This document shows, piece after piece, positions 26,590 to 35,482 of a DNA stretch of 64,000 bases; position 1 is the first letter of the stretch, and the number at the start of each line of letters is the position of its first letter. Both the position numbers and the translations under genes were made by a program. Source of the stretch: CBDCGS01 sp965216915 (lineage in GTDB: Bacteria; Pseudomonadota; Alphaproteobacteria; UBA828); NCBI GenBank assembly GCA_965216915.1, contig CBDCGS010000009.1:310001-374000 (forward strand). The letters are read 5' to 3'. The notes under the pieces are model-generated. The model did not search any database and was not told the origin of the DNA. It saw only the letters and a program-made list of their open reading frames with translations.

Positions 26590-26637
26590 TTGACTCGCCA
26601 CGCAGTCCCGAGGTAGAAAATGCAACTCATTCGCATT
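26590..26637 (+). promoter_or_regulatory. Promoter with overlapping Fur-like iron box
   Basis: A -35 TTGACT (26590-26595) and a -10 TAGAAA (26614-26619) are 18 bases apart. Directly downstream, ATGCAACTCATTCGCAT (26620-26636) is a 17-base near-palindrome with 12 of 16 non-central positions symmetric. It matches the general alphaproteobacterial Fur-type pattern (TGCAA..CATT.GCA). It covers the expected transcription start of the iron-type binding-protein gene, a classic position for iron repression. Confidence 0.55.
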
Positions 26638-26655
26638 CGCAGAACGGATGGATCA

Positions 26656-27699
26656 ATGCGCCACAGATTTTGTCGACTGTTCGCCGCCGGCGTCGCCACC
26701 CTCGCTGCAGTGCTCTTGGCGGTGTCACCGCCCGCCGAGGCCGATGATGGCGAGCTCAACATCTACTCCTATCGGCAGGAGATCCTGATCCGCCCACTGC
26801 TGGACGCATTCACGGCGCAGACCGGGATCACCGTCAACCTCGTGAGCGGCAAGGCCGACGCGCTCCTCGAGCGCCTCAAGGCGGAAGGCTCTTTGAGCCC
26901 GGCCGACCTCCTGCTCACGGCCGATGCCGGCCGCCTTCACCGCGCCCACGCAGCGGGGGTGCTGCAGTCCGTCGCCTCCGAGACGCTCGCTGCGTTGGTT
27001 CCGCCGCAATACCGCCACCCCGAGGGCTATTGGTTCGGGCTCTCGGTCCGGGCGCGCCCCATCATCTACGCCAAGGGCCGTGTCGCCCCCGACGCGCTCG
27101 CGCGCTATGCGGACCTCGCGGCCGAGGCGTGGCAGGAGCGGGTTTGCGTGCGCTCGTCGAGCAACGTCTACAACCAATCCCTCCTCGCGGCGATGATCGC
27201 CCGGCAGGGCGCGGAGGCCACGGAGGTCTGGGCGCGCGGATTGGTCGCCAATTTCGCGCGCAAGCCGAGCGGCGGCGACCGCGATCAGATCCGCGCGGTG
27301 GCCTCCGGTGAATGTGACGTGGCCCTCGCCAACCACTACTACCTCGCGCGCCTCGCAACCTCCGACAAGGAGGCGGATCGCGCGGCAGCCGAGGCCGTGG
27401 GCATCATCTGGCCGAACCAGGCCAGCACGGGTGTGCATGTGAACGTGAGCGGGGCGGGCGTCGTGGCGAGCGCGCCGAACCGGGAGAACGCCGTTCGGTT
27501 TCTCGAGTTCCTGGCGAGCGACGACGCGCAGCGGATCTACGCGGATGTGGTCCAGGAATACCCGATCCGGGCGGACATTCCGCCCTCGGCCGTGGTCGCG
27601 GCGTGGGGGGACTTCAAGGCGGACGACCTCGACCTGGGCCTCCTCGGTCAGCACAATGCGGAGGCGCTGCGGGTCGCCGACCGCGCGGGCTGGCGCTGA
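26656..27699 (+). CDS. Fe(III) ABC transporter substrate-binding protein (FbpA/FutA-like)
   Basis: The 347-residue periplasmic protein has a signal peptide ending near PPAEADDGE at about residue 32. The body has the ferric-binding protein layout: NIYSYRQEILIRPLLDAFT at the mature N-terminus, SGKADALLERLKAEG, WFGLSVRARPIIYAKG, SSNVYNQSLLAAMIA and ANHYYLARL with adjacent tyrosines that could coordinate iron. The ATG at 26620 lies inside the Fur-like box, so 26656 is preferred. No permease or ATPase is adjacent, so its partners must be elsewhere. The Fur-like box supports an iron role. Confidence 0.87.
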   Translation: MRHRFCRLFAAGVATLAAVLLAVSPPAEADDGELNIYSYRQEILIRPLLDAFTAQTGITVNLVSGKADALLERLKAEGSLSPADLLLTADAGRLHRAHAAGVLQSVASETLAALVPPQYRHPEGYWFGLSVRARPIIYAKGRVAPDALARYADLAAEAWQERVCVRSSSNVYNQSLLAAMIARQGAEATEVWARGLVANFARKPSGGDRDQIRAVASGECDVALANHYYLARLATSDKEADRAAAEAVGIIWPNQASTGVHVNVSGAGVVASAPNRENAVRFLEFLASDDAQRIYADVVQEYPIRADIPPSAVVAAWGDFKADDLDLGLLGQHNAEALRVADRAGWR

Positions 27700-27718
27700 T
27701 CGCGCGCTGCCGCGGCGG

Positions 27719-28891
27719 CTACCGCGGACGGGTGATTAGGAACGATTCGTCGTTGAACCAGAGACCCGCGTGGCGGTGCAGCACCTCGCTCGTGACCCCC
27801 AGATAGTCGGTGCCGCGGAGAGCCTCTGCGATACGGTCCTCCTCGATCTGGGCGACATAGGTGGCGGCGTTCCACGCGGCCAACAGCGTCGAGGTGCCGA
27901 TGCTCTCGCGGAACTCGGTGCTCATCGTATGAAGCGCATAGCGGAAGAGCGCGCTTCGGTCAGGCCCCGCCGCATAGCGGAGACCGCGCACGCCTTGCTC
28001 GGTGAGCGTGTGGCGCGCAACGTCGAGCAGCTCCTGGCGCGGCGTCTGGAACGGATTGTCGTCGGGCCACACGCCGTGAATGATTTCCATTCCCGGATCG
28101 TCGCCATAGCTTTGGATCGTGATCATGCGCCCGCCGAGCGCGAGCGCACCGGCGAGGGGCGCGATCACCCGTCGCACCTTGGCGTCGCTCGGGACACGGG
28201 CACGATAAGGCTGGGACGCGATGATGAGATCGAAGAGGCCGTTGGTCTCACCCGGCCGCGGAATGATCCGGTCAAGCGGGAAGCGCTGATCCTCCCGGTA
28301 GAGGACCAGCACCGAGGGCCGCACATAGATCGGGTTGCCCGACGTCGGGCTCGTCGTCACCGCCCAGGGCTTGGCGAGGGTCGGGACGATCTCGCCGATT
28401 TGCTCCTCGAAGGCGACGGTCGATGAGCCTTTCAGCGGCACCTCGATCCAATTGAGCGCGCGCGCGGCCTCGGGCTTGCTGGGCATGAGCTGCGGCGCTT
28501 CCGTGTAGTACATGTTCGTGATCGCGACGACCATGAGCGGATGCTCGTGGAAGCGATCGACCAGCTTGTCGAGCGCGAGGCGCACATCCTCGATGCTGAT
28601 CTCCTTGCCGACCACGAACCAGGGCACGCTCGGGAAGTGCCTGTGGGCACGCCGCATCACCCGCGTGAGCACCATCCCGTCGCCCATGCCGGCATCGAAG
28701 ACGCGAAGCGCCGGCGGCTTGGGGTGAAGATATTTGAGCTCGCGCGCAACGCGCTCGGCGACCACCGCCTTCTCGTTGGTCGTGGTCACGAACAGAAGAT
28801 ACTTTTCGCGATTGTCGAAAAAGCGAAACGCTTCGAGGCGGCTGGCACCGCCTTTCTTCGCCCGGCGGCGTTTGGGTTTGGCACGCGTCAT
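27719..28891 (-). CDS. Hypothetical protein with SAM-methyltransferase-like motif
   Basis: The 390-residue protein has a basic N-terminus, then FDAGMGDGMVLTRVM (about residues 65-79), which resembles the glycine-rich motif I of class I methyltransferases. The acidic motif II is less clear. A later GLFDLIIASQPYRA and PLAGALALGGRMITIQS resemble the strand 4-5 region of such folds. I do not recognise the specific family. The start at 28891 is chosen because AGGA precedes it at good spacing; 28897 is possible. It is divergent, with a 66-base gap, from a TauD-like dioxygenase, and the two may share a pathway. Confidence 0.6.
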   Translation of the reverse strand: MTRAKPKRRRAKKGGASRLEAFRFFDNREKYLLFVTTTNEKAVVAERVARELKYLHPKPPALRVFDAGMGDGMVLTRVMRRAHRHFPSVPWFVVGKEISIEDVRLALDKLVDRFHEHPLMVVAITNMYYTEAPQLMPSKPEAARALNWIEVPLKGSSTVAFEEQIGEIVPTLAKPWAVTTSPTSGNPIYVRPSVLVLYREDQRFPLDRIIPRPGETNGLFDLIIASQPYRARVPSDAKVRRVIAPLAGALALGGRMITIQSYGDDPGMEIIHGVWPDDNPFQTPRQELLDVARHTLTEQGVRGLRYAAGPDRSALFRYALHTMSTEFRESIGTSTLLAAWNAATYVAQIEEDRIAEALRGTDYLGVTSEVLHRHAGLWFNDESFLITRPR

Positions 28892-28957
28892 GGGCATCCT
28901 GCTAGCAGAATTCGACCGGGTGTGACACCTTGAAAACGATCCGAATGAGGGGACGCA

Positions 28958-29803
28958 ATGAGCGCGCTTGGCGATCTAAACGGGGCTTTTGGGTTCGGGG
29001 TGATCGTGGCGGGCTGTCGCATCGAGCAAGGGCTCGATGCCGCGGACGCACGGCGCCTTCGCGCGGCCTACCGGCGGAGCCGCGTGCTCTGTCTGCGGAC
29101 CGGGCGGCCGGTCACGCCGGCGGCCTTTCTCGCGCTCGCTCGCTGCCTCGGTGCGCCTCAGCGCCAGCTGATCCGCGCCTATCGTCACCCCGACCATCCG
29201 GAGATTTCCCTCATCGCCTCGACGCAGCGCGACGAGCGCGGCGACCAACAACGCATCGTACAGGGCCAGCAGTGGCACACCGACGATTCCTACATGGCGG
29301 TACCCTGCTCGACGACGCTGCTCCATGCCACACGGGTTCCGGAGGCGGGCGGCAACACCCTGTTCGCCGATCTGTTCAGCGCCTACGAGGCCCTGCCCGG
29401 GCCGCTCCGCGCCGAGGTCGCGGGGCGCCGGGCGGTCCACAAATATCTCTGCCGGCGCAACGCCTCGCGGGTGCCCGTGCGGAGCGACGAGGAGGAGGGG
29501 GAGACGCCGGCGGTCTCCCACCCGATGGTGCGCACGCATCCCGTCTCGGGGCGCAAGGCGCTCTTCCTCAACGCGAACCGCATGGATCATGTCGTCGGCC
29601 TGTCGCTCGAGGCGGGCGATGCCTTGCTCGATCGCCTGATCGCGCACGCCAGCCAGCCGCAGTTCGTCTACCGGCACCTCTGGCAGGCGGGTGACATCGT
29701 GATTTGGGACAATCGCGCGACCATGCACAAAGTGATCGATGATTTCGGCGACGAGCCGCGCGAGATGATGCGCATCTTGCTGCGCGGCACGGTCCCGGTC
29801 TGA
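28958..29803 (+). CDS. TauD/TfdA-family Fe(II)/2-oxoglutarate-dependent dioxygenase
   Basis: The 281-residue protein has the iron facial triad H107-x-D109 (WHTDDSY) and distal H257 (NRATMHKV). REMMRILLRG at the C-terminus would provide the 2-oxoglutarate-binding Arg. ATG 28958 has GAGGGG at good spacing. Family members hydroxylate taurine, aryloxyalkanoates, betaines and similar small acids. The substrate here is unknown. Its divergent methyltransferase-like neighbour and the upstream iron-binding protein make an iron-linked pathway conceivable. Confidence 0.88.
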   Translation: MSALGDLNGAFGFGVIVAGCRIEQGLDAADARRLRAAYRRSRVLCLRTGRPVTPAAFLALARCLGAPQRQLIRAYRHPDHPEISLIASTQRDERGDQQRIVQGQQWHTDDSYMAVPCSTTLLHATRVPEAGGNTLFADLFSAYEALPGPLRAEVAGRRAVHKYLCRRNASRVPVRSDEEEGETPAVSHPMVRTHPVSGRKALFLNANRMDHVVGLSLEAGDALLDRLIAHASQPQFVYRHLWQAGDIVIWDNRATMHKVIDDFGDEPREMMRILLRGTVPV

Positions 29804-29824
29804 GCCTCGCGTCCGCGCTCGGTT

Positions 29825-29893
29825 AGAGCAAATCCCGAGCGGGTGGGATCACCTGCGATGACGCATTTGCGTCAATGCCAATGAGAGAGCTCT
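29825..29893 (+). repeat. Dispersed intergenic repeat, copy B
   Basis: This is the direct-strand copy of the repeat at 24861-24930, with AGCAAATCCCGAGC at one end, a central TGACGCA-TT-TGCGTCA hairpin, and CCAATGAGAGAG at the other. Like copy A it fills a gap between convergent genes (the dioxygenase and the serine protease). Confidence 0.85.
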
Positions 29894-30659
29894 AGCGCGC
29901 GATCGCCTCGAGCAAATCCTCGACGTGGATCGCCGGCACGGCGTAGGTGATGCCGCTCGGATCCTGCAACACCCGCTCGCGGCTTTCCTTGACGAACACG
30001 CTGCTGATGACGCCCACCACCGCGCCCTCGAGGTCGTAGAGCGGGCTGCCGCTGTTGCCGGGGTAGGCGACGGCGTCGAGCTGGAACACCACGAACGGGT
30101 CGCGCAGCTCGCGGATCATGCGCGGCGTGAGGCTCCTGGCCTGCCGTTGGGGGATCGTGATGGGCACCCGGGCTGCGATGATGCCGCGATGCGTCGCAGC
30201 GTGGAGGCCGAGCACGCCGCCGATCGGAAACCCCGTGAAGGCAATGTCCTGGCCTTCGGCGACCCGCCCGGAATCTCCGAGACGGAGCGCCGGGAGCGCC
30301 GCGCCTTTGATCCGCAGCAGCGCAAGATCGTGGATCGGGTCGGTCGTCACGATGCGGGCTTGGCGCGCGTCGGCCTCGCGCCCGCGGCCCACGAAGACCA
30401 CGAGTTCCTCGCCGATCGTCGCGTCGAGCTCGATCGTAATCACGTGGGCGTTGGTCACGACATGATGCCCATCGGCGACGACGAAACCGCTCGCGACCAG
30501 GCGCGGCGCCTGATACCAGGATTCGACGCCGATCCCGACCACGCTCGGCTTGACCTTGGCGACCGTGGCGGTGAGATCGTGGGCCGCGGCATGCTGTCTC
30601 GGGCCTAAGAGCGTCGCCGCGGCGATCAGGAGCAGGAGCGCGATCCCGCAGCGCCCCAC
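29892..30659 (-). CDS. Trypsin-like serine protease, exported, last gene of the XrtA operon
   Basis: The 255-residue form starts at GTG 30659 and begins with a compact signal peptide (GRCGIALLLLIAAATLLG). An ATG at 30752 would add 31 Arg-rich residues and overlap the amidotransferase gene, which seems less likely. The chymotrypsin-fold triad is H72 (TNAHV), D111 (HDLALL) and S203 (GNSGSPL), as in DegP/HtrA catalytic domains. There is no PDZ domain. It follows the amidotransferase by 25 bases and appears to be the end of the exosortase operon. A role in processing envelope or exported proteins is possible but not shown. Confidence 0.82.
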   Translation of the reverse strand: MGRCGIALLLLIAAATLLGPRQHAAAHDLTATVAKVKPSVVGIGVESWYQAPRLVASGFVVADGHHVVTNAHVITIELDATIGEELVVFVGRGREADARQARIVTTDPIHDLALLRIKGAALPALRLGDSGRVAEGQDIAFTGFPIGGVLGLHAATHRGIIAARVPITIPQRQARSLTPRMIRELRDPFVVFQLDAVAYPGNSGSPLYDLEGAVVGVISSVFVKESRERVLQDPSGITYAVPAIHVEDLLEAIAR

Positions 30660-30684
30660 GCGCGATGCGATCGTCGGCCGCCGG

Positions 30685-32637
30685 CTAGGCACCCTGCGCC
30701 GCCGCGCTCGGCTCGACGGTGGGCGCCGCGCTTGCGCGTCCCGGCCGTCCATGAACGTCGCGCAGGAACGATTGGAACATCAATAGCGCCCAGAGCGGCG
30801 CGCTGTGATTGCGCACGCCGGACTGATGCTGATCGACCAGCTCGCCGACGAAGCGCATGTCGAACAGCCCCGTGTCGCCGAGGACCTCGCTGCTCAGCGC
30901 CTCGCGCAAGGTTTCGCGCAAGGGTCCGCGGAACCAGCTCTCGAGCGGCACGGCAAAGCCCATCTTCTCGCGATACATGACCGCCGGGTCGACATGCGGC
31001 TCCATCGCCTTCTTGAGAATGTATTTTCCCTCGCGCTTGCGAAGCTTGGCCGCGGCGGGGAGGGTGCCGGCCCATTCGACGAAGTGATGGTCGAGCAGCG
31101 GAACGCGAACCTCGAGCGAGTGCGCCATGCTCGCGCGATCGACCTTGGTCAGAATGTCACCCGGCAGATAGGTCTTGATGTCGGCGTACTGGACCTTGTC
31201 CAGGTAATGCGCGCTCGGCGCGTTATGCATGTGGGTCCGCAGCACCTCCGAGGCGTGGTAGTCGCCGAGCGCGCGGCGCATCTTGTCGGAGTAGAGCTGC
31301 TGGCGCAGGCCGTCCACCAGGATCGACACGCTGTGGAAATAGCCGCCCACGCTATCGCGGGCGATGCCCTGGAGCGTCGCCTTGGCGCGGAGCGGCCGCG
31401 GCGCCCAATCGAGCTTCGGATAGAGCGTGCCGGCGAGGCCGAACAGCGGGCCGCGGAGGGGCTGCGGAAGCCGGCGGCGCACCAGCTCCTCATAGTGGTG
31501 CCAGCGATAGCGCCGGTAGCCGGCGAACACCTCGTCGCCGCCGTCGCCCGAGAGCGCCACGGTCACCCGCTCGCGTGCGAGGCCGCACACGCGGTAGGTC
31601 GGCATCGCCGAGCTGTCGGCGAACGGCTCGTCGTAGATGCCGGCCAGCCGCTCCACCAGGTCGAAGGAATCCGCATCGACGCGCTGCACGTGGTGGCGCG
31701 TGCCGTAGCGCTTCGCGATCACCTCGGCGTAGCGCGATTCGTCGTAGGCGCCGTCGCTGAAGCTGATCGAGCAGGTGTTGACCGGATCGTCCGACACCGA
31801 GGCCATCATCGCGACCACGGCGCTCGAATCGACGCCGCCGGAAAGGAAGGCGCCGAGCGGCACCTCGGCGACCAGGCGAATGTCGACCGCCTCGCGCAGC
31901 CGCTCGACCAGCGCCTCGCACACCGCGCGCTCGTCGCCCATCGGCGCGGTGTCGAACGTGACATCCCAGTATTGGCGCGGCGGCGGCACCGGCGCGCCGC
32001 GTTGCACCGTCAGCGTGTGGCCGGGTGCAAGCTTGGCGATCCCGCCATAGATCGTTTTCGGGTCCGGCACGTAGCCGTAGGCGAAATAGTCCTCGACGGC
32101 GCTCGGCTCGATGTCGCGCGGCGCTGCAGGGTGCGCGAGGATCGACTTGAGCTCCGAGCCGAAGAGAACCAGCCCGTCGGGCAGCACCGCGTAGTAGAGC
32201 GGCTTGATGCCGATGCGGTCGCGCGCCAGAAAGAGGGTCTTGCGCGTCTCGTCCCAGAGGCCGAAGGCGAACATGCCGCGGAAGCGCTCCACGCAGGCTT
32301 CGCCCCATTCTTCCCAGGCGTGGACGATCACCTCGGTGTCGCAGCGCGTCTTGAACTGATGGCCCGCCGCGATCAGCTCCTCCGCCAGGGCTTGGAAATT
32401 GTAGATCTCGCCGTTGTAGACGACCGCGACCGAACCATCTTCGTTGAACAGCGGTTGATGGCCCGAGGCCAGATCGATGATCGACAGCCGACGGTGGCCG
32501 AGGCCGACACCCGGTGCGATGTGAAGACCCGAATCATCGGGACCCCGGTGACGCTGGCTGTCGTTCATGTGCGCGAGCAGCTGCCCATCGATGGGCCGCG
32601 TGCCCCGCGCATCCATGATACCGACGATCCCACACAC
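30685..32637 (-). CDS. XrtA-associated glutamine-hydrolysing amidotransferase (asparagine synthase family)
   Basis: The 650-residue protein starts at GTG 32637, which exposes the nucleophile Cys2 (CGIVGIMD) after Met removal; GGAG lies upstream. The N-terminal Ntn glutaminase domain has HRGPDDSG, GHRRLSIIDL and YNGEIYNF. The synthetase domain has the PPi-loop FLSGGVDSSAVVAMM, LSGDGGDEVFAGYRRYRWH and the late KVDRASMAHSLEVRVPLLDH. Exosortase loci commonly carry such an amidotransferase, probably modifying an exopolysaccharide rather than making free asparagine. It is 16 bases after the exosortase gene. Confidence 0.9.
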   Translation of the reverse strand: MCGIVGIMDARGTRPIDGQLLAHMNDSQRHRGPDDSGLHIAPGVGLGHRRLSIIDLASGHQPLFNEDGSVAVVYNGEIYNFQALAEELIAAGHQFKTRCDTEVIVHAWEEWGEACVERFRGMFAFGLWDETRKTLFLARDRIGIKPLYYAVLPDGLVLFGSELKSILAHPAAPRDIEPSAVEDYFAYGYVPDPKTIYGGIAKLAPGHTLTVQRGAPVPPPRQYWDVTFDTAPMGDERAVCEALVERLREAVDIRLVAEVPLGAFLSGGVDSSAVVAMMASVSDDPVNTCSISFSDGAYDESRYAEVIAKRYGTRHHVQRVDADSFDLVERLAGIYDEPFADSSAMPTYRVCGLARERVTVALSGDGGDEVFAGYRRYRWHHYEELVRRRLPQPLRGPLFGLAGTLYPKLDWAPRPLRAKATLQGIARDSVGGYFHSVSILVDGLRQQLYSDKMRRALGDYHASEVLRTHMHNAPSAHYLDKVQYADIKTYLPGDILTKVDRASMAHSLEVRVPLLDHHFVEWAGTLPAAAKLRKREGKYILKKAMEPHVDPAVMYREKMGFAVPLESWFRGPLRETLREALSSEVLGDTGLFDMRFVGELVDQHQSGVRNHSAPLWALLMFQSFLRDVHGRPGRASAAPTVEPSAAAQGA

Positions 32638-32653
32638 AGCTCTTCTCCGCGCG

Positions 32654-34213
32654 TTATTGCGTCGCCGCCGCATCCGGTCGGGCGAGGCGCGCCAAGGCGT
32701 CATCGAGCCCGCCGAGGGCGGTCATGAAGCGATCGAGATCCGCCACAGCGTCCGCCGGTTGGTCGCTGTAGGTGGTCGTCACCGCGATCACCGCGGCCGC
32801 TCGCTCGCCGCCGAGGATCTTCGTCCTGATCTGGCGAAGCTTCGCATCGATTTGACTTCCCGTGTGGCTGCCGTCGACCCAATACCAGTACCAGACAAGC
32901 CGACCCGTCTCACCCCGCTTCATGCGCACCGTGCGGACCGCGAGCGGGGCATCGCCGAGGCTGGTCGCGTGCTCGCCGCGGCCGATCCCCGACCAGTTGT
33001 CGAAATCGGTGAGCTGATTGACCTCGCTCACAATCTCAGAATCTTGCCGCTGCGCAGCGACGAAGGCGACGACCAGCCGCACCCGGGCATCGCCGTCGTC
33101 GAAAGTCACGCTGGATTCAAGGTCCGCCGTCGGAAAGCGCGGCGACCAATCGGTGTCGTCAACCGCGACCGCGCGCCACGGCGCGGCGAGCGAGACCGAA
33201 AGCGTGCCACGCACATCCGCGTGGGGCTCCGGGTGGATGGTGCTGGCATAGGCGCGTGCGCCGATCGCCAAGGCGAGCGCGGCGAGGCCGATCGTTCCGA
33301 GCGCGGCCGCGCTATAGCCCTTCGGCTCGCGCCCGGCGCGCAGCGTCAGCGGCGGCGTCAAGAGATCGGACCGTGTGCGCTCGCGGAATGCGACACCCAG
33401 CGCGATGACCAGGAAGATCACGACGCTGAGGAAGACGAGCCCATAGATGATGTGATCGGCGCCGACCGCGATTTCCATGTCGGACATGTGCGCCAGCATG
33501 ACGATGCCATAGGCCCGCAAGCCGTTCGCGATGATCGGCACCAAAATGGAAATGCCGACGAAGACGACGCGTCGCCAGATCTGTGTGTAGAAGAGGTAGG
33601 AGACCAAGAAGCCGAGCGCGATCGACGCCACCATGTAGCGCGCGCCCGAGCACGCCTCGGCGACGTGGAAGCGACCGGTTGGAATGTCGATCATCCAGCC
33701 ATCGAGGAACACCGGAATCCCCGTGAGCTGGAGAAAGCGCACCACGAAATCGGCGGTCACCTCCTGCAGCGGCGCGATCATGAACTCGCCGAAGGGCACG
33801 CAGAAAAAGAGGAAGAGCAGGGGGTAGATGATCACCCGCGTCACGCGCGGCCCGAGCAGGGTGAACACGAGCCCCTGGATCATGGCGATCAGGGCGGCCT
33901 GCTTGACCAGCTGAACGCCGCCCGCATCGCCGATGAGCCAAAGGGCGGCGGCGCCGGCGAGCGGCAGGATGCCCCACGCCGTGACGCGCGGCTGAAGCTC
34001 GGCGAGGTTCGCGCGGCGATGCCAGATCATGAACAGCGCGATCGGGATGATCAGATAGCCGTGGCCATAGTGCGCCCCCTCCCAGGTGCGCACCGCCGTC
34101 CACGCGGTCTCCCAGAACGCGCCCAGGAGAATCAGAATGCCGCAGACCGTCGCAGCGGTCGCGAGCGGCCAGGCCCGGTTGGCCGTGAACCCGGTATCGA
34201 CGGACGCCGTCAT
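32654..34213 (-). CDS. xrtA: Exosortase A fused to an EpsI domain
   Basis: The 519-residue membrane protein has about eight helices in its first 310 residues. The transpeptidase-like catalytic set is C188 (EACSGARY), R233 (NGLRAYG) and H254 (GADHIIYG). The C-terminal about 210 residues form a soluble EpsI domain (ATSLGDAPLAVRTVRM, WYWYWVDG). Exosortases cleave and anchor proteins bearing a C-terminal PEP-CTERM signal, often linked to exopolysaccharide. ATG 34213 overlaps the preceding TGA (ATGA). No PEP-CTERM substrate gene occurs in the window. Confidence 0.93.
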   Translation of the reverse strand: MTASVDTGFTANRAWPLATAATVCGILILLGAFWETAWTAVRTWEGAHYGHGYLIIPIALFMIWHRRANLAELQPRVTAWGILPLAGAAALWLIGDAGGVQLVKQAALIAMIQGLVFTLLGPRVTRVIIYPLLFLFFCVPFGEFMIAPLQEVTADFVVRFLQLTGIPVFLDGWMIDIPTGRFHVAEACSGARYMVASIALGFLVSYLFYTQIWRRVVFVGISILVPIIANGLRAYGIVMLAHMSDMEIAVGADHIIYGLVFLSVVIFLVIALGVAFRERTRSDLLTPPLTLRAGREPKGYSAAALGTIGLAALALAIGARAYASTIHPEPHADVRGTLSVSLAAPWRAVAVDDTDWSPRFPTADLESSVTFDDGDARVRLVVAFVAAQRQDSEIVSEVNQLTDFDNWSGIGRGEHATSLGDAPLAVRTVRMKRGETGRLVWYWYWVDGSHTGSQIDAKLRQIRTKILGGERAAAVIAVTTTYSDQPADAVADLDRFMTALGGLDDALARLARPDAAATQ

Positions 34214-35460
34214 TGCGCCGCTTCCGCGTAAGGCGGGTCGGCCGGTGGCTGCTCGCCCGCGAACAGCGCATCGAGGCGATCGAAGCTGCGTTCCCACGCA
34301 TAGCTGTTGATCACGCGCTCGCGCGCCCGCGCACCCATCCTCGCAGCGGCCTCCCGGTCAGCGAGAAGCGAGAGCACGGTCGTTGCGAACGACGCCGCGT
34401 CGCCCGCGACCGCGATATCTCGGTCGGCCTCAGCCTCGATGCCTTCGTGCGCATCCGGCGTCGCGACGACGGCCTTGGCCATCGCCATGCCCTCGAGCAC
34501 CTTGTTTTGCACGCCGCGGCTGATGCGAAGCGGCGCCACGAACGCGGCGGCATGGGCGATGAACGGGCGCACATCCGGCACCCGCCCGGTGACCGTGACG
34601 CCGGGGAGCGCGGCCAGCGCGCTCACGGCGGCCGTTGGCTCGGCGCCGACGACGTAGAAGCGTGCGTCAGGGCGCTGCGCGCGAATGCGCGGCAGGATCG
34701 TCCGCGCCATCCACTCGGCGGCATCGATGTTCGGCCGGTAATTCATCATCCCAGTGAACACCAGCGTCTCCGCGTGCCCGTCGAACGGATCGGCAAGCGC
34801 AGGATCGGGCGCGAAAAACGAGAAGTCGACCCCGTTGTTGACATGATGGATCTTGTGCGCGCTTTCGGGTGCGAGTGTCCGAAAAAGCGCCGCTTCATCC
34901 GGCGAGACGAGAATGCTCGCATCGAACGCGCGCGCCACATCGCGCTCGTAGGAGAGCAGCGCACGGTGCTCCCGCCGATAGATCGCACTCTTGGGCCAGC
35001 GGCACGAGGCCGCATATTGCCGCCATTTGTCGGAGTCGACGTCGACGAAGTCCATGATGCGCCGGCATTTGGCGAGGTCGGCACCGGCGACGTATTGGGC
35101 CATGGCCGAGGAGTAGACGAAGACCGCATCGAGTTCCGCGCGGCCGCACACACCTTTCACCCATGCTGCGAGGCCCGCGTCGCGGTAGTAGGGAAGCGAG
35201 AGCGGCGTGCGCGACAGCAACCCGCGCGTGCTTCGGAGCTTCGCGGACCCGGGGTGCAGGTCGGCGAAATGGGTCTCGGCACAAACCTCCTGCAGCGCCG
35301 ATATGTGCTGATGATCGTCCGGATCGTCGATGAAGCAGCCGAGGTGAACCCGCCAATGTTTGGCGAGGTGCGCCAGAAAGTGCCACGAACGGATCTTGTC
35401 GCCCTTGTTCGGCGGGTAAGGAATGCGATGAGCGAGAAAGAGCAGCTCGCGCACGATCAT
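34210..35460 (-). CDS. Glycosyltransferase, PEP-CTERM/EpsH1 system (TIGR03087-type)
   Basis: The 416-residue protein begins MIVRELLFLAHRIPYPPNKG followed by DKIRSWHFLAHLAKHW, typical of the sugar transferase that accompanies exosortases. The C-terminal half is a GT4-like domain: LVFTGMMNYRPNIDAAEWM, RVPDVRPFIAHAAAFVAPLRISRGVQNKVLEGMAMAKAVVATP. It probably adds a sugar during synthesis of the exopolysaccharide associated with the XrtA system. It lies 22 bases after the deacetylase and overlaps the exosortase gene by 4 bases. Confidence 0.88.
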   Translation of the reverse strand: MIVRELLFLAHRIPYPPNKGDKIRSWHFLAHLAKHWRVHLGCFIDDPDDHQHISALQEVCAETHFADLHPGSAKLRSTRGLLSRTPLSLPYYRDAGLAAWVKGVCGRAELDAVFVYSSAMAQYVAGADLAKCRRIMDFVDVDSDKWRQYAASCRWPKSAIYRREHRALLSYERDVARAFDASILVSPDEAALFRTLAPESAHKIHHVNNGVDFSFFAPDPALADPFDGHAETLVFTGMMNYRPNIDAAEWMARTILPRIRAQRPDARFYVVGAEPTAAVSALAALPGVTVTGRVPDVRPFIAHAAAFVAPLRISRGVQNKVLEGMAMAKAVVATPDAHEGIEAEADRDIAVAGDAASFATTVLSLLADREAAARMGARARERVINSYAWERSFDRLDALFAGEQPPADPPYAEAAQ

Positions 35461-35482
35461 CTCCAGGGCGGTGTCGGATCCG

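Noticed and set aside
24861..29893. Inverted repeats as the ends of a composite transposon
   Set aside because: No transposase gene lies between them, no target duplication was seen, and both lie precisely at convergent gene ends.
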